A stretch of 64,000 bases of DNA from Nostoc sp. JL34 (GTDB taxonomy: Bacteria > Cyanobacteriota > Cyanobacteriia > Cyanobacteriales > Nostocaceae): NCBI RefSeq assembly GCF_017114945.1, contig NZ_JABXKQ010000014.1, forward strand, positions 62,001 to 126,000, given 5' to 3'. This document shows positions 1 through 7,776 of the stretch, piece by piece. Position numbers and translations under genes: made by a program. The notes beneath the pieces were generated by a model, which made no database searches, had not been told where the DNA came from, and saw nothing but the letters and a program-made list of their open reading frames with translations. How positions within the stretch are numbered: position 1 is the stretch's first letter; the number at the start of each line of letters is the position of its first letter.

Positions 1-1226
1 GCTACACTCAAGGTAAAACCTAGCCAGTAACTATTGGTAATAATTTGTGGTTGATCTAATGCCCATCCCCCCAAGGGATGACCAATAAAAGAGCCAATAG
101 CCCAGCACAAAGCGTTGATGGAAAAATAAACGCCGCGTTGATTTTCCGGGGCTAACTCAGTCACTAAAGAAGCAGCAGATGGGGTATAAGAAACAATTGC
201 CACAGCAAATACTGCCAGTGCCAATATTACCCAGACCAGATTATGAGATGGGGCAGTGCCGCTTACCCAAATCAGACCAAAACCAATTGCCCAAAAAATG
301 GCGGAAACAGTGAGCGCGAGTGTGTGAGAACAGCGTTTTAAAATGCTGGTGACAGGCAACTGACAAATAATTGCGAATACTAAATGCCAAGCAAATAGTC
401 CGCTAATGGTAGTTTCAGTAAATCCCTTGGCAGTACTTTCGACAAATACAAAGTTTTTGAAGTAAAGCGGCAGGGTGCTGTGGATTTGAGAAATATAGAT
501 TGTAAAGAATATATTAACTGCGATGTAGACCAGGAAACGGCGATCGCTTAATACTGCCATCCAAGAAGCGAAAAGTTCTGTCTTTTCAGATTTCTCTATC
601 TGCTGTTGTTCAGTTTCACTAATCCCTACATAGACAACTCCAAAAAATACCATAAAAGAGATGGCATCAATCACAAATAGCCATCGATAACTCCCAATTA
701 TCGCGATCAAAAACCCTGCTAGCACAATTCCGATCACTAATCCAAGGTTATCAGCTAGTCGAGCGATCGCAAAAGTTTCCCGGCGATTGTCAATTTGGCT
801 GGCGTCAGCAACCACAGCTTCAGCCGCCGGCCAATAGAAACCTATCCCTAAACCGCTAATCAAGCTACCGATTACCAAAGTAGTGAAATTATTGGTTGCA
901 GCTAAAACTAGAGAAGCAATTGCTGAAATCGCCGTGGCTAGCAACAAAGTGCGGCGGCGTCCCCAATATCCAGAATCAGCCAAAGAACCACCTGTAATCC
1001 GCCCGACGATGCCGGAAATCGAGGCGCTACCCAAGGCTACCCCAACACTGGTTGCAGATAAACCAAGTTGATTGACAAAAAAGATGGGGGCGTAAAACAG
1101 GGTAAAGCCGGTGCCAACTTCCGAGAAAAATCTACCAATTGCGAAAATCCAGACCTGGGGATGTATCGAAGACAGCCACGATGATAACTGAGATTGAGAA
1201 GCTAATTTCATGAACTTAAATGTCAT
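1..1226 (-). CDS. MFS transporter, C-terminus beyond left edge
   Basis: Reading the minus strand from ATG 1226 gives about 408 open codons that run off the window. An in-frame ATG at 1211, five codons later, is an equally possible start. The product is almost entirely hydrophobic helices separated by short polar loops. After the second helix it has GRITGGSLADSGYWGRRR, which fits the G-x-x-x-D-x-x-G-R-R loop motif of the major facilitator superfamily. It would be an inner-membrane drug, sugar or metabolite transporter; the substrate cannot be read from the sequence. No gene sits close upstream, so it probably has its own promoter in the 1227-1696 gap. The family is well supported; the function is not. 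Confidence 0.85.
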   Translation of the reverse strand, partial: MTFKFMKLASQSQLSSWLSSIHPQVWIFAIGRFFSEVGTGFTLFYAPIFFVNQLGLSATSVGVALGSASISGIVGRITGGSLADSGYWGRRRTLLLATAISAIASLVLAATNNFTTLVIGSLISGLGIGFYWPAAEAVVADASQIDNRRETFAIARLADNLGLVIGIVLAGFLIAIIGSYRWLFVIDAISFMVFFGVVYVGISETEQQQIEKSEKTELFASWMAVLSDRRFLVYIAVNIFFTIYISQIHSTLPLYFKNFVFVESTAKGFTETTISGLFAWHLVFAIICQLPVTSILKRCSHTLALTVSAIFWAIGFGLIWVSGTAPSHNLVWVILALAVFAVAIVSYTPSAASLVTELAPENQRGVYFSINALCWAIGSFIGHPLGGWALDQPQIITNSYWLGFTLSV

Positions 1227-1277
1227 AATCTGGTGACATTTTGGTAATTCTTATCATTGGCTGCAATTTTTCTCACT

Positions 1278-1319
1278 AATTCCACAGGGTTTCCACAGGG
1301 ATTTTAACAGTTTTCCACA
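1278..1319 (+). promoter_or_regulatory. three DnaA-box-like sequences in direct orientation
   Basis: AATTCCACA (1278-1286), GTTTCCACA (1289-1297) and TTTTCCACA (1311-1319) lie on the same strand. Their starts are 11 and 22 bases apart, close to one and two helical turns. TTTTCCACA is an exact match to the DnaA box usually reported for cyanobacteria; the other two have one and two mismatches. No dnaA or dnaN gene is in the window, so this may be a DnaA-regulated promoter, a DnaA titration site, or chance. Confidence 0.4.
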
Positions 1320-1627
1320 GGTGTTCAACGAGCTAATAGGCTTCTTACCGTCTGACTGGGGATTGTTGATTAACAGTGGTAAGGAACTTCCAGGACTGAG
1401 TTTTTGTAAAGTAAAGTAACGAAAAATAGACTCTAAAGCTGATTCTCTCGTTCGCATTTATTTTTTATACAATCGTTTTTAACATTTCGCAGCATTGACA
1501 AACCCACCCCCTCTTGGCGCACAATGATGCGGCTTGCTTTTGTAATCCGTTCAACCGTCAGCATCAAATGTGTAAAATATATTACTATTAGATGCGGACG
1601 TAGATTGTCGGGATGGCGAAAGAGCGT

Positions 1628-1649
1628 GTGAAGCTTTAAGCCGCTTCAC
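1628..1649 (+). other. leader hairpin upstream of DUF2811 gene
   Basis: The arms GTGAAGC (1628-1634) and GCTTCAC (1643-1649) are perfectly complementary and flank an 8-base loop. They sit about 48 bases upstream of the start codon of the small plus-strand gene, so they probably lie in its untranslated leader. There is no T-run, so this is not an intrinsic terminator. A role in mRNA stability or translation is only inference. Confidence 0.4.
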
Positions 1650-1696
1650 CGCAAGCAACTTGTCCCTCTTGATTATCCTCATAGGAGGAAAATCTC

Positions 1697-1951
1697 ATGA
1701 AAGCAACGGTTAGCATCTTTACAGAAATTCCCCAAACACTCCACGAATCATTAAAAAACTACTTAGAAACCCATCCCGATTGGGATGAAAACAGAGTATT
1801 GACAGCGGCGCTATCATTGTTTTTACTCCAAAATGGAGATAGCGATCGCCGTGCTGCCCGAGTATATCTGGAAACTTTGTTCCACCACTCCTCAGTAGAA
1901 ATGCCCTGTACCGACTCACCAGCAACAGCTAATTTACTAGACACCCCATAG
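1697..1951 (+). CDS. DUF2811-family small protein
   Basis: This encodes 84 residues. The start at 1697 is fixed by a strong AGGAGGA ribosome-binding site about ten bases upstream. The N-terminal two thirds (MKATVSIFTEIPQTLHESLK, then a Trp-Asp segment and LFLLQNGDSDRRAARVYLE) match what I remember of the cyanobacterial DUF2811 family, whose members are about this length. It is soluble, probably helical, with no signal peptide or membrane segment. The last 20 residues are low-complexity and likely variable. Function is unknown. It stands alone, with palindromic repeats downstream. The family call is from memory, but the gene itself is well supported by its ribosome-binding site and conserved-looking sequence. 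Confidence 0.8.
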   Translation: MKATVSIFTEIPQTLHESLKNYLETHPDWDENRVLTAALSLFLLQNGDSDRRAARVYLETLFHHSSVEMPCTDSPATANLLDTP

Positions 1952-2502
1952 GTACTGGTATAAAGGGCGTTATTCTGGCTCACGCCCTAATATGGGCACG
2001 GCAAACCGTGCCCTATTAACGGGATTTTAAGCTAATAGCGATCGGCAATATTACAACAAAAAAGATCAGTAGGTTCTGATCCTTAAAAAGTTCCAATAGT
2101 TTCTCCTGTTGCCAAAACTAGTTGGTAATAGTGCAAGATTGAGAATTGAGGCAAGACTTGAGTATATTAGCTGACCGTTAATACTTGTTATCTAGCAGTT
2201 TTCTTTTGGATACAAACACGTTTGTAGGGGCGCATAGCTAACTATGCGTCCCTACTAACTCCAACCTAAGTACTGTTATCTCTATGAAAACGGTCAGATG
2301 CAAAGAAATATTTTCCAGTGGACTCTCTCCCCTGTCCACTGTCTTAAAAAGATAAATATCTCAAATAAATGCCTGGTCTATATTTGAGGAATATCTACCT
2401 ATTTTTATCGTCTGAATTTGTCTTTTATTAAAGCCAAATCAATTCACTAATGCCTCCCCCAAGAGTCAACAGTCAAGAGTTAAAAAACTCTAGACTATCA
2501 AC
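1952..2502. other. intergenic region with two strong palindromes
   Basis: No gene is visible in these 551 bases. Two hairpins stand out: GGGCACGG/CCGTGCCC around a 4-base loop at 1994-2013, and a longer one at 2224-2255 with 14-base arms (GTAGGGGCGCATAG against CTATGCGTCCCTAC, one G-T pair) around CTAA. Neither has a T-run. They look like the small dispersed palindromes common between Nostoc genes rather than dedicated terminators. An A/G-rich stretch with an AGTCAA/AGTTAA repeat lies at about 2462-2490, just past the regulator's stop codon. Confidence 0.6.
2224..2255. repeat. dispersed-type palindrome
   Basis: Inverted repeat with 14-base arms around a 4-base loop (CTAA). The left arm is GTAGGGGCGCATAG and the right arm CTATGCGTCCCTAC, with a single G-T wobble. 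It lies in a non-coding gap, and no poly-T follows on either strand. Confidence 0.6.
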
Positions 2503-3228
2503 TCAGGATTTGGCCTCTAACTGTTGGGAATAAGCAGGAGATTCAAACTTATACCCTACGCCACGTACAGTTTGAATTAATGCTGGCTGACTAGCATCAA
2601 TTTCAATCTTCTTGCGAATTTGACCGATATGCACATCTACAACCCGCTGGTCGCCGACATATTCATAGTCCCACACCTCTTGGATTAGTTCTGCTCGCCG
2701 CCAAACTCGACCTGGATGACTAGCTAAAAAATGCAACAAGTCAAATTCCAGAGCAGTTAACGGTACTGGTTGGTTATTAAGTGCTACCTCCCGTCGCACT
2801 GGATCAATCATCAGTTTTTCAAATACCAAGCGTTTCTGCTCGGCCGTAGTTATCACTCGCTGACGCCTCAAAATAGCTCCGACTCTGACTTCTAGCTCTC
2901 CCAGCCCAAAAGGCTTGGTGAGATAGTCGTCAGCACCTTTAGCAAAGCCGCGAATTTTGTCAGCTTCGTCAGCACGGCTAGTCAACATCAGAACAAAAAC
3001 ACCATTACGACTTTGCATCTCTTGGCAGAGGTTAAACCCTGTGACATCTGGTAGATTCACATCTAGAATCACCAAATCAGGGTTAAATTGCTCAAATAGA
3101 GTTAAGGCTGTCTTTCCATCTTCGGCAGCCTCTACCTGATAGTTCTGCTTAATCAAAAAGCGTTGGATTAAATTCCGAACCGCAGGGTCGTCGTCAACTA
3201 CAAGAATCTTGGCAGGAGCCATGACCAT
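2503..3228 (-). CDS. nrrA: OmpR-family response regulator, NrrA/Rre37-like
   Basis: This is a two-domain response regulator of about 241 residues. The receiver domain spans roughly residues 5-120, with the acidic pocket DDD, the phospho-acceptor Asp in LVILDVNLPD, Thr/Ser in MLTSR and Lys in LTKPFG. The winged-helix DNA-binding domain follows, with LTALEFDLLHFLASHPGRVW and the recognition region RVVDVHIGQIRKKIE. The sequence agrees with my memory of Anabaena NrrA, the NtcA-dependent regulator of sugar catabolism and heterocyst genes; it is not RpaA or RpaB. ATG 3228 is preferred over TTG 3240; ATG 3222 is also possible. I found no clean GTA-N8-TAC NtcA site in the 3229-3869 upstream gap. The regulator family is certain; the NrrA name is moderately supported. 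Confidence 0.75.
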   Translation of the reverse strand: MVMAPAKILVVDDDPAVRNLIQRFLIKQNYQVEAAEDGKTALTLFEQFNPDLVILDVNLPDVTGFNLCQEMQSRNGVFVLMLTSRADEADKIRGFAKGADDYLTKPFGLGELEVRVGAILRRQRVITTAEQKRLVFEKLMIDPVRREVALNNQPVPLTALEFDLLHFLASHPGRVWRRAELIQEVWDYEYVGDQRVVDVHIGQIRKKIEIDASQPALIQTVRGVGYKFESPAYSQQLEAKS

Positions 3229-3869
3229 TACTTTGCACAAAAATTCGTAAGATTAACAAGAGGGTTGCGTAAAAACGCAGTTGCCACTTTAGGACTAACT
3301 AAGAATCTACATGGCTACGGTGTGAGAATCCTGATTATTTAAAAATAAATACTTTAATCAGGATTGTGGGCAATGAGAACGCGAAACTTCTGTTAGGCAC
3401 AGTGTATAAGCGTTATGAACTTTAGCCGCAACAGTTTTTTACACCAAGACACCTCGTTGATCCCAGTTAGGTGGTAACTTAAAACGTTTCAATTTTAAAT
3501 CGATATGCGGATATATACCACAAGCGATTATTCAGTATAATTAAAAAAACTCTATTAGGGCACAGTAAGTTGCCAAATTTGAAACAATAAACTTGATTTT
3601 TTCATAAAAACTATGCAATTTAGGTACTCTCCGTTCAAATTCTAGATTAGAGCCAGAACTAGGCAACGACATGAGGGTATACACGGAGTTATAGCAATAT
3701 GTTAAAGTGACTATAGTTGAAATTACAAAGTCGATCAAACTAACCCGTGCTACTATCCTGGTAGGGCATAAAATAGGTCGAGACTTTAGTTTCGATCAAA
3801 ATAAAACCTAAAGCTGTTTTTTCTTCGACAAAAGACTGCCGCTGACTGAGGCTGAAGTAACAAACTCCC
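3229..3869. other. divergent intergenic region
   Basis: These 641 bases separate the divergent regulator and CPP1-like genes and should hold both promoters. I searched by eye for GTA-N8-TAC NtcA sites and strong -35/-10 pairs and found none I would defend. The minus-strand frame at 3541-3738 has no recognisable family and is probably not a gene. Confidence 0.5.
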
Positions 3870-4496
3870 ATGAGCGATCAAAATCCCTACGAAAAACTTG
3901 GGGTATCAGAAGAGGCTAGCTTCGATGAAATTCAGGATGCTCGTAATCGCCTATTCGAGCAATATAATGGCGATGCCAAGCATTTAGAAGTAATTGAAGC
4001 GGCTTACGATGCGATTTTAATGGATCGCTTACGGATGCGCCAGGAAGGTAAAATCAAAGTTCCTGAGCGCATCCGCTTTCCAGAGTTGCGAGTACAATCG
4101 CCTCCTAAAGAAAGTCCAACCCCTCGCGAACAGTCACCTGCATGGCTGCAACGGATGCTGGATCAGCCAACACCTGCGGATATATTCTTACCAGGAGCTT
4201 GGTTTCTTGGCTTGAGTTCTATTAGCCTGTTTTATCCAGAGGGAGGCGATCAGGTTTTGCAGTTAGCATTGGTGGTTGGGGTAGGCACTAGCATTTACTT
4301 TCTCAATCGCAAGGAAGGCAAGTTTGGCCGAGCAGTTTTGTTCACCCTGGTCAGTTTAATAATTGGCTTAATCGCTGGGGGACTAGTTGCTATGTGGCTC
4401 TTACCACAAATGCCATTCCTCAATCTGTCATCGAATCAGTTCTCTACTGTACTGACGTTTATATTTTTGTGGTTGGTTAGTAGCTTTCTACGCTAA
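3870..4496 (+). CDS. CPP1-like (J-domain-related) membrane protein
   Basis: 208 residues. The N-terminal 60 residues resemble a J domain (NPYEKLGVSEEASFDEIQDA, then IEAAYDAILMDRL), but the His-Pro-Asp motif needed to stimulate DnaK is absent. A charged Pro-rich linker (about 65-100) follows, then three or four hydrophobic segments (about 108-208). This is the layout of CPP1-like/DUF3353 proteins of cyanobacteria and chloroplasts, which in plants help protochlorophyllide oxidoreductase and chaperone functions. It probably lies in the thylakoid or plasma membrane with the J-like part in the cytosol. It is alone on its strand. The family call is good; the exact role in cyanobacteria is unclear. 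Confidence 0.8.
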   Translation: MSDQNPYEKLGVSEEASFDEIQDARNRLFEQYNGDAKHLEVIEAAYDAILMDRLRMRQEGKIKVPERIRFPELRVQSPPKESPTPREQSPAWLQRMLDQPTPADIFLPGAWFLGLSSISLFYPEGGDQVLQLALVVGVGTSIYFLNRKEGKFGRAVLFTLVSLIIGLIAGGLVAMWLLPQMPFLNLSSNQFSTVLTFIFLWLVSSFLR

Positions 4497-4789
4497 ATCG
4501 ATAGCCGTAAGGAAGTTTCTAAATACTTCTAAAAAGAAGACGTGATTAATGTGTGTTATTTATTTGGACATAACACGTGGTAAGGGTACATATATGTGTG
4601 CCCTGATCGTAGAAACGTCAGTATACTAAAATACAATAAACATATACTTATTGATTACTTATCAAACCCCAAGAACCCCACTGCTACCAAAGCTACGCTT
4701 TGTCTCGCCTCCCCGCAAGCGAGGAGGGGATTAAGGAGAGCGCTAATTTATCTGGTATGATTCAAGCTCTTGCAGCCTACAGAGTCTTT

Positions 4790-5482
4790 CTAGACAAGGC
4801 GTTTAGGTTTTAGGACTAAATCTACAGCAGTGCTGAAATCCTTAACGATTAGGTTGGGATGGTAAAGTTCCAATTGGGTGCGATCGCGAATCCCAGATTC
4901 TACAGCCATCACCTTAATACCATAATTTTTTGCTGCGGTGATGTCGGCTTCCGTATCCCCCACCATCCAGGTATCAGTAGCCGGGGGCAGTTCTCTTAAT
5001 GCCCTAGCCATTAACAAGGGCTTATCTTCAATATCACGAGTTTTAACATAGTCGTTACTCAAGCAATAACAACGATTTTCCGGGAAAAATTTACCTAGAT
5101 CGTATTTTTTAAAGGCATAATCTAGTTCTCGAACTCGGCGCATCGTCATAACTGCCAAATCGATTCCAGCTTGTTGAATTTTTAATAGTGCATCCACAGC
5201 ACCGGGTACGAGAGTGTCATAGTGAAAGTAAGCTTCTGTATGCACAGTTTGCCGCCGCAATTGGGCGAATTCTTGGGCTTGGGCTTCGTCTAACCCGGAA
5301 TTTAAGGCGATTTGTTTTTCAGGAACCCGCGATCGCTTTAACTGCCAAAATTCCGCTTTTGGAAGTTCTTGCACTACTTGGTCTGGGCGACGGGTTTTCT
5401 CCAAGCAGAATTGATAAACACGGTAGTACCGTTCGGAAACATCAATAATTGGGCCGTCGAAGTCAGTAATCAGTCTTAGCAT
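4790..5482 (-). CDS. HAD-superfamily hydrolase
   Basis: 230 residues, soluble. HAD motif I is at the N-terminus as DFDGPIID: the nucleophile and acid/base Asp pair is present, but Pro-Ile replaces the usual Thr-Leu/Val. Motif II is the Thr of LAVMTMRR, motif III the Lys of the EDKPLLMAR segment, and motif IV MVGDTEADITAAKNYGIK with both Asp residues. The helical cap between motifs I and II fits subfamily I, like phosphoglycolate phosphatases. It should hydrolyse a small phosphate ester, possibly phosphoglycolate, but the substrate cannot be read here. It has its own upstream gap and a GC-rich palindromic stretch downstream at about 4703-4735. Confidence 0.85.
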   Translation of the reverse strand: MLRLITDFDGPIIDVSERYYRVYQFCLEKTRRPDQVVQELPKAEFWQLKRSRVPEKQIALNSGLDEAQAQEFAQLRRQTVHTEAYFHYDTLVPGAVDALLKIQQAGIDLAVMTMRRVRELDYAFKKYDLGKFFPENRCYCLSNDYVKTRDIEDKPLLMARALRELPPATDTWMVGDTEADITAAKNYGIKVMAVESGIRDRTQLELYHPNLIVKDFSTAVDLVLKPKRLV

Positions 5483-5527
5483 CGGCGGAAAATGTTAATT
5501 TTTATTAAAATTATCTCAGATATATGG

Positions 5528-5781
5528 CTATTTTTCGAGACTATCAAGTTCAACTAAGGTTTTTTGTAAACTCTTTTTAAGAAAGTATCGACGATAACCT
5601 GGAGGAAAATCCTCCAAGCCGCCCGCTACATTTTTTCTGAATCACGAAGCAATAAAAACAGTGGCGTATATTGATAATCTCCAATCTTACTTGTATTAAA
5701 TTCCTGAAGTTGCTTGTCTACAAAATCAACTTGTTTGGAATCTGGCTGAACTTCAATTGAGATTTTGTACTCAGACATCAT
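5528..5781 (-). pseudogene. broken GNAT N-acetyltransferase
   Basis: The frame opens at ATGATG 5781/5778, overlapping the HPPD stop codon. It reads MSEYKISIEVQPDSKQ and on through TPLFLLLRDSEK, then hits TAG after codon 50. Dropping one base into the A-run at about 5633-5638 restores the frame: NVAGGL, then directly EDFPPGYRRYFLKKSL, ending at 5528. The first part is the N-terminus and the last part the C-terminus of a small GNAT family I recognise. The central acetyl-CoA-binding core, about 90 residues, is missing. So there are two lesions, a frameshift in a homopolymer and an internal deletion. It was once translationally coupled to HPPD. Confidence 0.75.
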
Positions 5782-6884
5782 TGCAAAGTACCGCGTTTGA
5801 TTTGTTCACTTTCAATAGCTTCAAATAAGGCGCGAAAGTTACCTTCCCCAAAACCTTGAGCTTGAAAACGGCGTTCAATAAACTCAAAGAAAAATGTCGG
5901 CTGTTCAAAAATAGGCTGAGTGAAAATTTGCAGTAGGAGGGGTGCAGTTTGTTGTGTTCCTACGGAAGTATATTCTTGCCAGTCTACGAGAATTTCTTGT
6001 TGAGCGATCGCTTCTAGTTCTAGAGGTGATAGAGTGAGTCCTTGACGCTGTTTTAGCTGTGAGTAATAGGTTTGGGGAACTGAGAGTAAGGATAAACCAC
6101 TGGCACGAAATTTAGCGATCGCACTTACAAGATTAGTCGTTCGCAAGGCAATATGTTGAATTCCTGGCCCCCGGTTAACATCGAGAAACTCTTGAATTTG
6201 AGAATTCCTAGAAGCCGGTTCATTAATTGGCAATTGGACGCTACCGTTGCGCGAAACCATCACCTGGCTGTGTAAAGCAGAGCGATTGGTTTTAATTTTA
6301 AATGCTTGCTGGGGCTGAAAATCTAGGATCTTTTCGTACCAAGCCACAGCACGATCTAATTCACCAACTGCCACGTTCAGCACTATGTGATCTATGGCGG
6401 TAATTGAAGAAGACACGGGGAGACGGGGAGACGGGGACACAGAAAGTTCATCCCCCTCTCTCCCAATCTCTGCGTCTTTTCCCACTTCTCCACAGTGCCT
6501 TTCTACCAATGTATGAGTCAGTCCACCCCAAGCGGCAATTTTGCCACACTTGAGAGATGCCCTACCTTCCTGGCGTTCCTGGACGGGTTGTAGGATTGTA
6601 GCACCGTGCATTTGAGCTAGTGCGATCGCAGCCTCGACATCTTCGACGACAAAAGCGACATCTGCCACACCAGGTGGGTATTGACGTAGAAACTCAGCTA
6701 CTGGACTTGTAGGCAACAGTGGTGAAGACAGAAAAAAGCAGACATCGCCACTTTTCACCACTTCTGTACAAGTATGAAATGAACTAACGCGATCGGTTAC
6801 TGCTTGAAAACCAAGATGGCGTACAAACCAATCCCGCCACACTTTGGCGTCTTCTACATAGAAATGAACGCGATCAATTTTCAT
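5778..6884 (-). CDS. hppD: 4-hydroxyphenylpyruvate dioxygenase
   Basis: 368 residues. It converts 4-hydroxyphenylpyruvate to homogentisate, the entry to tocopherol synthesis (in cyanobacteria plastoquinone uses another route). There are two vicinal-oxygen-chelate halves. The Fe(II) triad is visible as His166 in DHIVLNV, His244 in QHIALRT and Glu334 in FFFEFIERR. The usual C-terminal helix (RFQAQGFGEGNFRALFEAIE) that closes the active site is intact. Residues about 131-158 are a low-complexity insert between the halves, encoded by a GGGGAGAC-type repeat. Starts at ATG 6884. The stop codon overlaps the start of the broken GNAT gene. Confidence 0.93.
   Translation of the reverse strand: MKIDRVHFYVEDAKVWRDWFVRHLGFQAVTDRVSSFHTCTEVVKSGDVCFFLSSPLLPTSPVAEFLRQYPPGVADVAFVVEDVEAAIALAQMHGATILQPVQERQEGRASLKCGKIAAWGGLTHTLVERHCGEVGKDAEIGREGDELSVSPSPRLPVSSSITAIDHIVLNVAVGELDRAVAWYEKILDFQPQQAFKIKTNRSALHSQVMVSRNGSVQLPINEPASRNSQIQEFLDVNRGPGIQHIALRTTNLVSAIAKFRASGLSLLSVPQTYYSQLKQRQGLTLSPLELEAIAQQEILVDWQEYTSVGTQQTAPLLLQIFTQPIFEQPTFFFEFIERRFQAQGFGEGNFRALFEAIESEQIKRGTLQ
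6405..6493 (-). repeat. low-complexity repeat inserted in the hppD frame
   Basis: The plus strand reads ACACGGGGAGACGGGGAGAC, then a C/T-rich stretch with CCCCCTCTCTCCC and TGCGTCTTTTCCCACTTC. This purine-rich/pyrimidine-rich DNA is the kind usually found between Nostoc genes. Here it encodes an extra linker (residues about 131-158, rich in Glu, Gly, Ser and Pro) between the two HPPD halves without shifting the frame. Confidence 0.65.
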
Positions 6885-6990
6885 AGATATTGAAAATCCA
6901 GCATAACAGTTTATATATCTGTAAATTTTGCCTTTTTTGCTAGATTTTCACGTCCTTCCTAAGCAAGAATTATGTAGGCGCACTCCCCCT

Positions 6991-7695
6991 TTAAAAGAAC
7001 AAATGACTATCAGGTTGAATGTTAATTTCCATTGGCACAGCTTGCGGTTCGGCAGAAAGAGCAAAGAAAATCGCATTGGCAGCAGTTTCAGGACTGAGCA
7101 TTTTTTTTCGGTCTACTTTTAGGTTGACGTTATCCCAGAAAGGAGAATCTACCCCACCAAAGTAGAATAGCGTGAACTTGATACCAAAACGCTTGAGTTC
7201 TTCTGCCATGCACTTGCTGAAACCAACAACACCAAACTTAGAAGCAGAATAAGCCGCTGCCATTCCCATCGAATGCTTACCCAGAATTCCCACCACATTA
7301 CAGATGTGACCAGATTTGCGCTTTTGCATCTCTTCAGCAGCCGCCTGAGTAGTGTAAAAGCTACCTTTTAAGTTGACATCTAACATCTTGTCTAAATCAG
7401 CGGGTTCTAGGGTGTTGTAGGGCTTGAGTATACCAGCACCAGCTGCATTCACTAAAATATCTATTTGACCAAACTCAGCAATGGTCTTTTTGATCAAAGT
7501 ATCTACCTGTTGGGGATCAGTAATATCCGTGGGAACGCTCAAAATTTGCCCTGGTAAATCAACAGACAGTGTTGTTAAACGAACAGCATCTCTGGCAGCC
7601 AGTACCAACCGGACTCCGGTAGGCACAAGTTTGTGTGTTAAAGCTGAACCAATACCACCAGTAGCACCGACAACAACAACGACTTTATCCTGCAT
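6991..7695 (-). CDS. short-chain dehydrogenase/reductase lacking the usual Ser
   Basis: 234 residues of the classical SDR fold. The Rossmann Gly motif is GATGGIGSAL (residues 10-19), the NAAGAG motif lies near residue 83, and the YxxxK pair is Tyr149/Lys153 in AAAYSASKFG. The catalytic Ser, normally 13 residues before Tyr, is replaced by Gly136 in CNVVGILGKH; the DNA reads GTGGTGGGA there. The Arg in AARD after strand 2 hints at NADPH. The substrate is unknown. The missing Ser could lower or change activity. It is transcribed on the same strand as the zinc-ribbon/NYN gene upstream, but about 80 bases separate them. Confidence 0.88.
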   Translation of the reverse strand: MQDKVVVVVGATGGIGSALTHKLVPTGVRLVLAARDAVRLTTLSVDLPGQILSVPTDITDPQQVDTLIKKTIAEFGQIDILVNAAGAGILKPYNTLEPADLDKMLDVNLKGSFYTTQAAAEEMQKRKSGHICNVVGILGKHSMGMAAAYSASKFGVVGFSKCMAEELKRFGIKFTLFYFGGVDSPFWDNVNLKVDRKKMLSPETAANAIFFALSAEPQAVPMEINIQPDSHLFF

Positions 7696-7776
7696 TGTAT
7701 CATTTACATTTCTTTACATCTTTTTACATAATACTGAATTACAGGCTCAGGTTGTAGGTAAACATCTAGAAAGTAT

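Larger units (their letters stand above)
1227..1696. other. intergenic region with DnaA-box-like cluster and leader hairpin
   Basis: This 470-base gap separates the divergent MFS and DUF2811 genes. It holds three DnaA-box-like sequences (1278-1319) and a hairpin in the presumed DUF2811 leader (1628-1649), both listed separately. A TTGACA at 1495-1500 could be a -35 element for the plus-strand gene, but I see no good -10 at the right distance. A minus-strand open frame at 1254-1457 has no family resemblance and I do not accept it as a gene. Confidence 0.6.

Noticed and set aside
1254-1457. 67-codon open frame on the minus strand
   Set aside because: No family resemblance or ribosome-binding site, and it overlaps the DnaA-box-like cluster.
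3541-3738. 65-codon open frame on the minus strand
   Set aside because: Composition unlike a protein, no good start, in a divergent promoter region.
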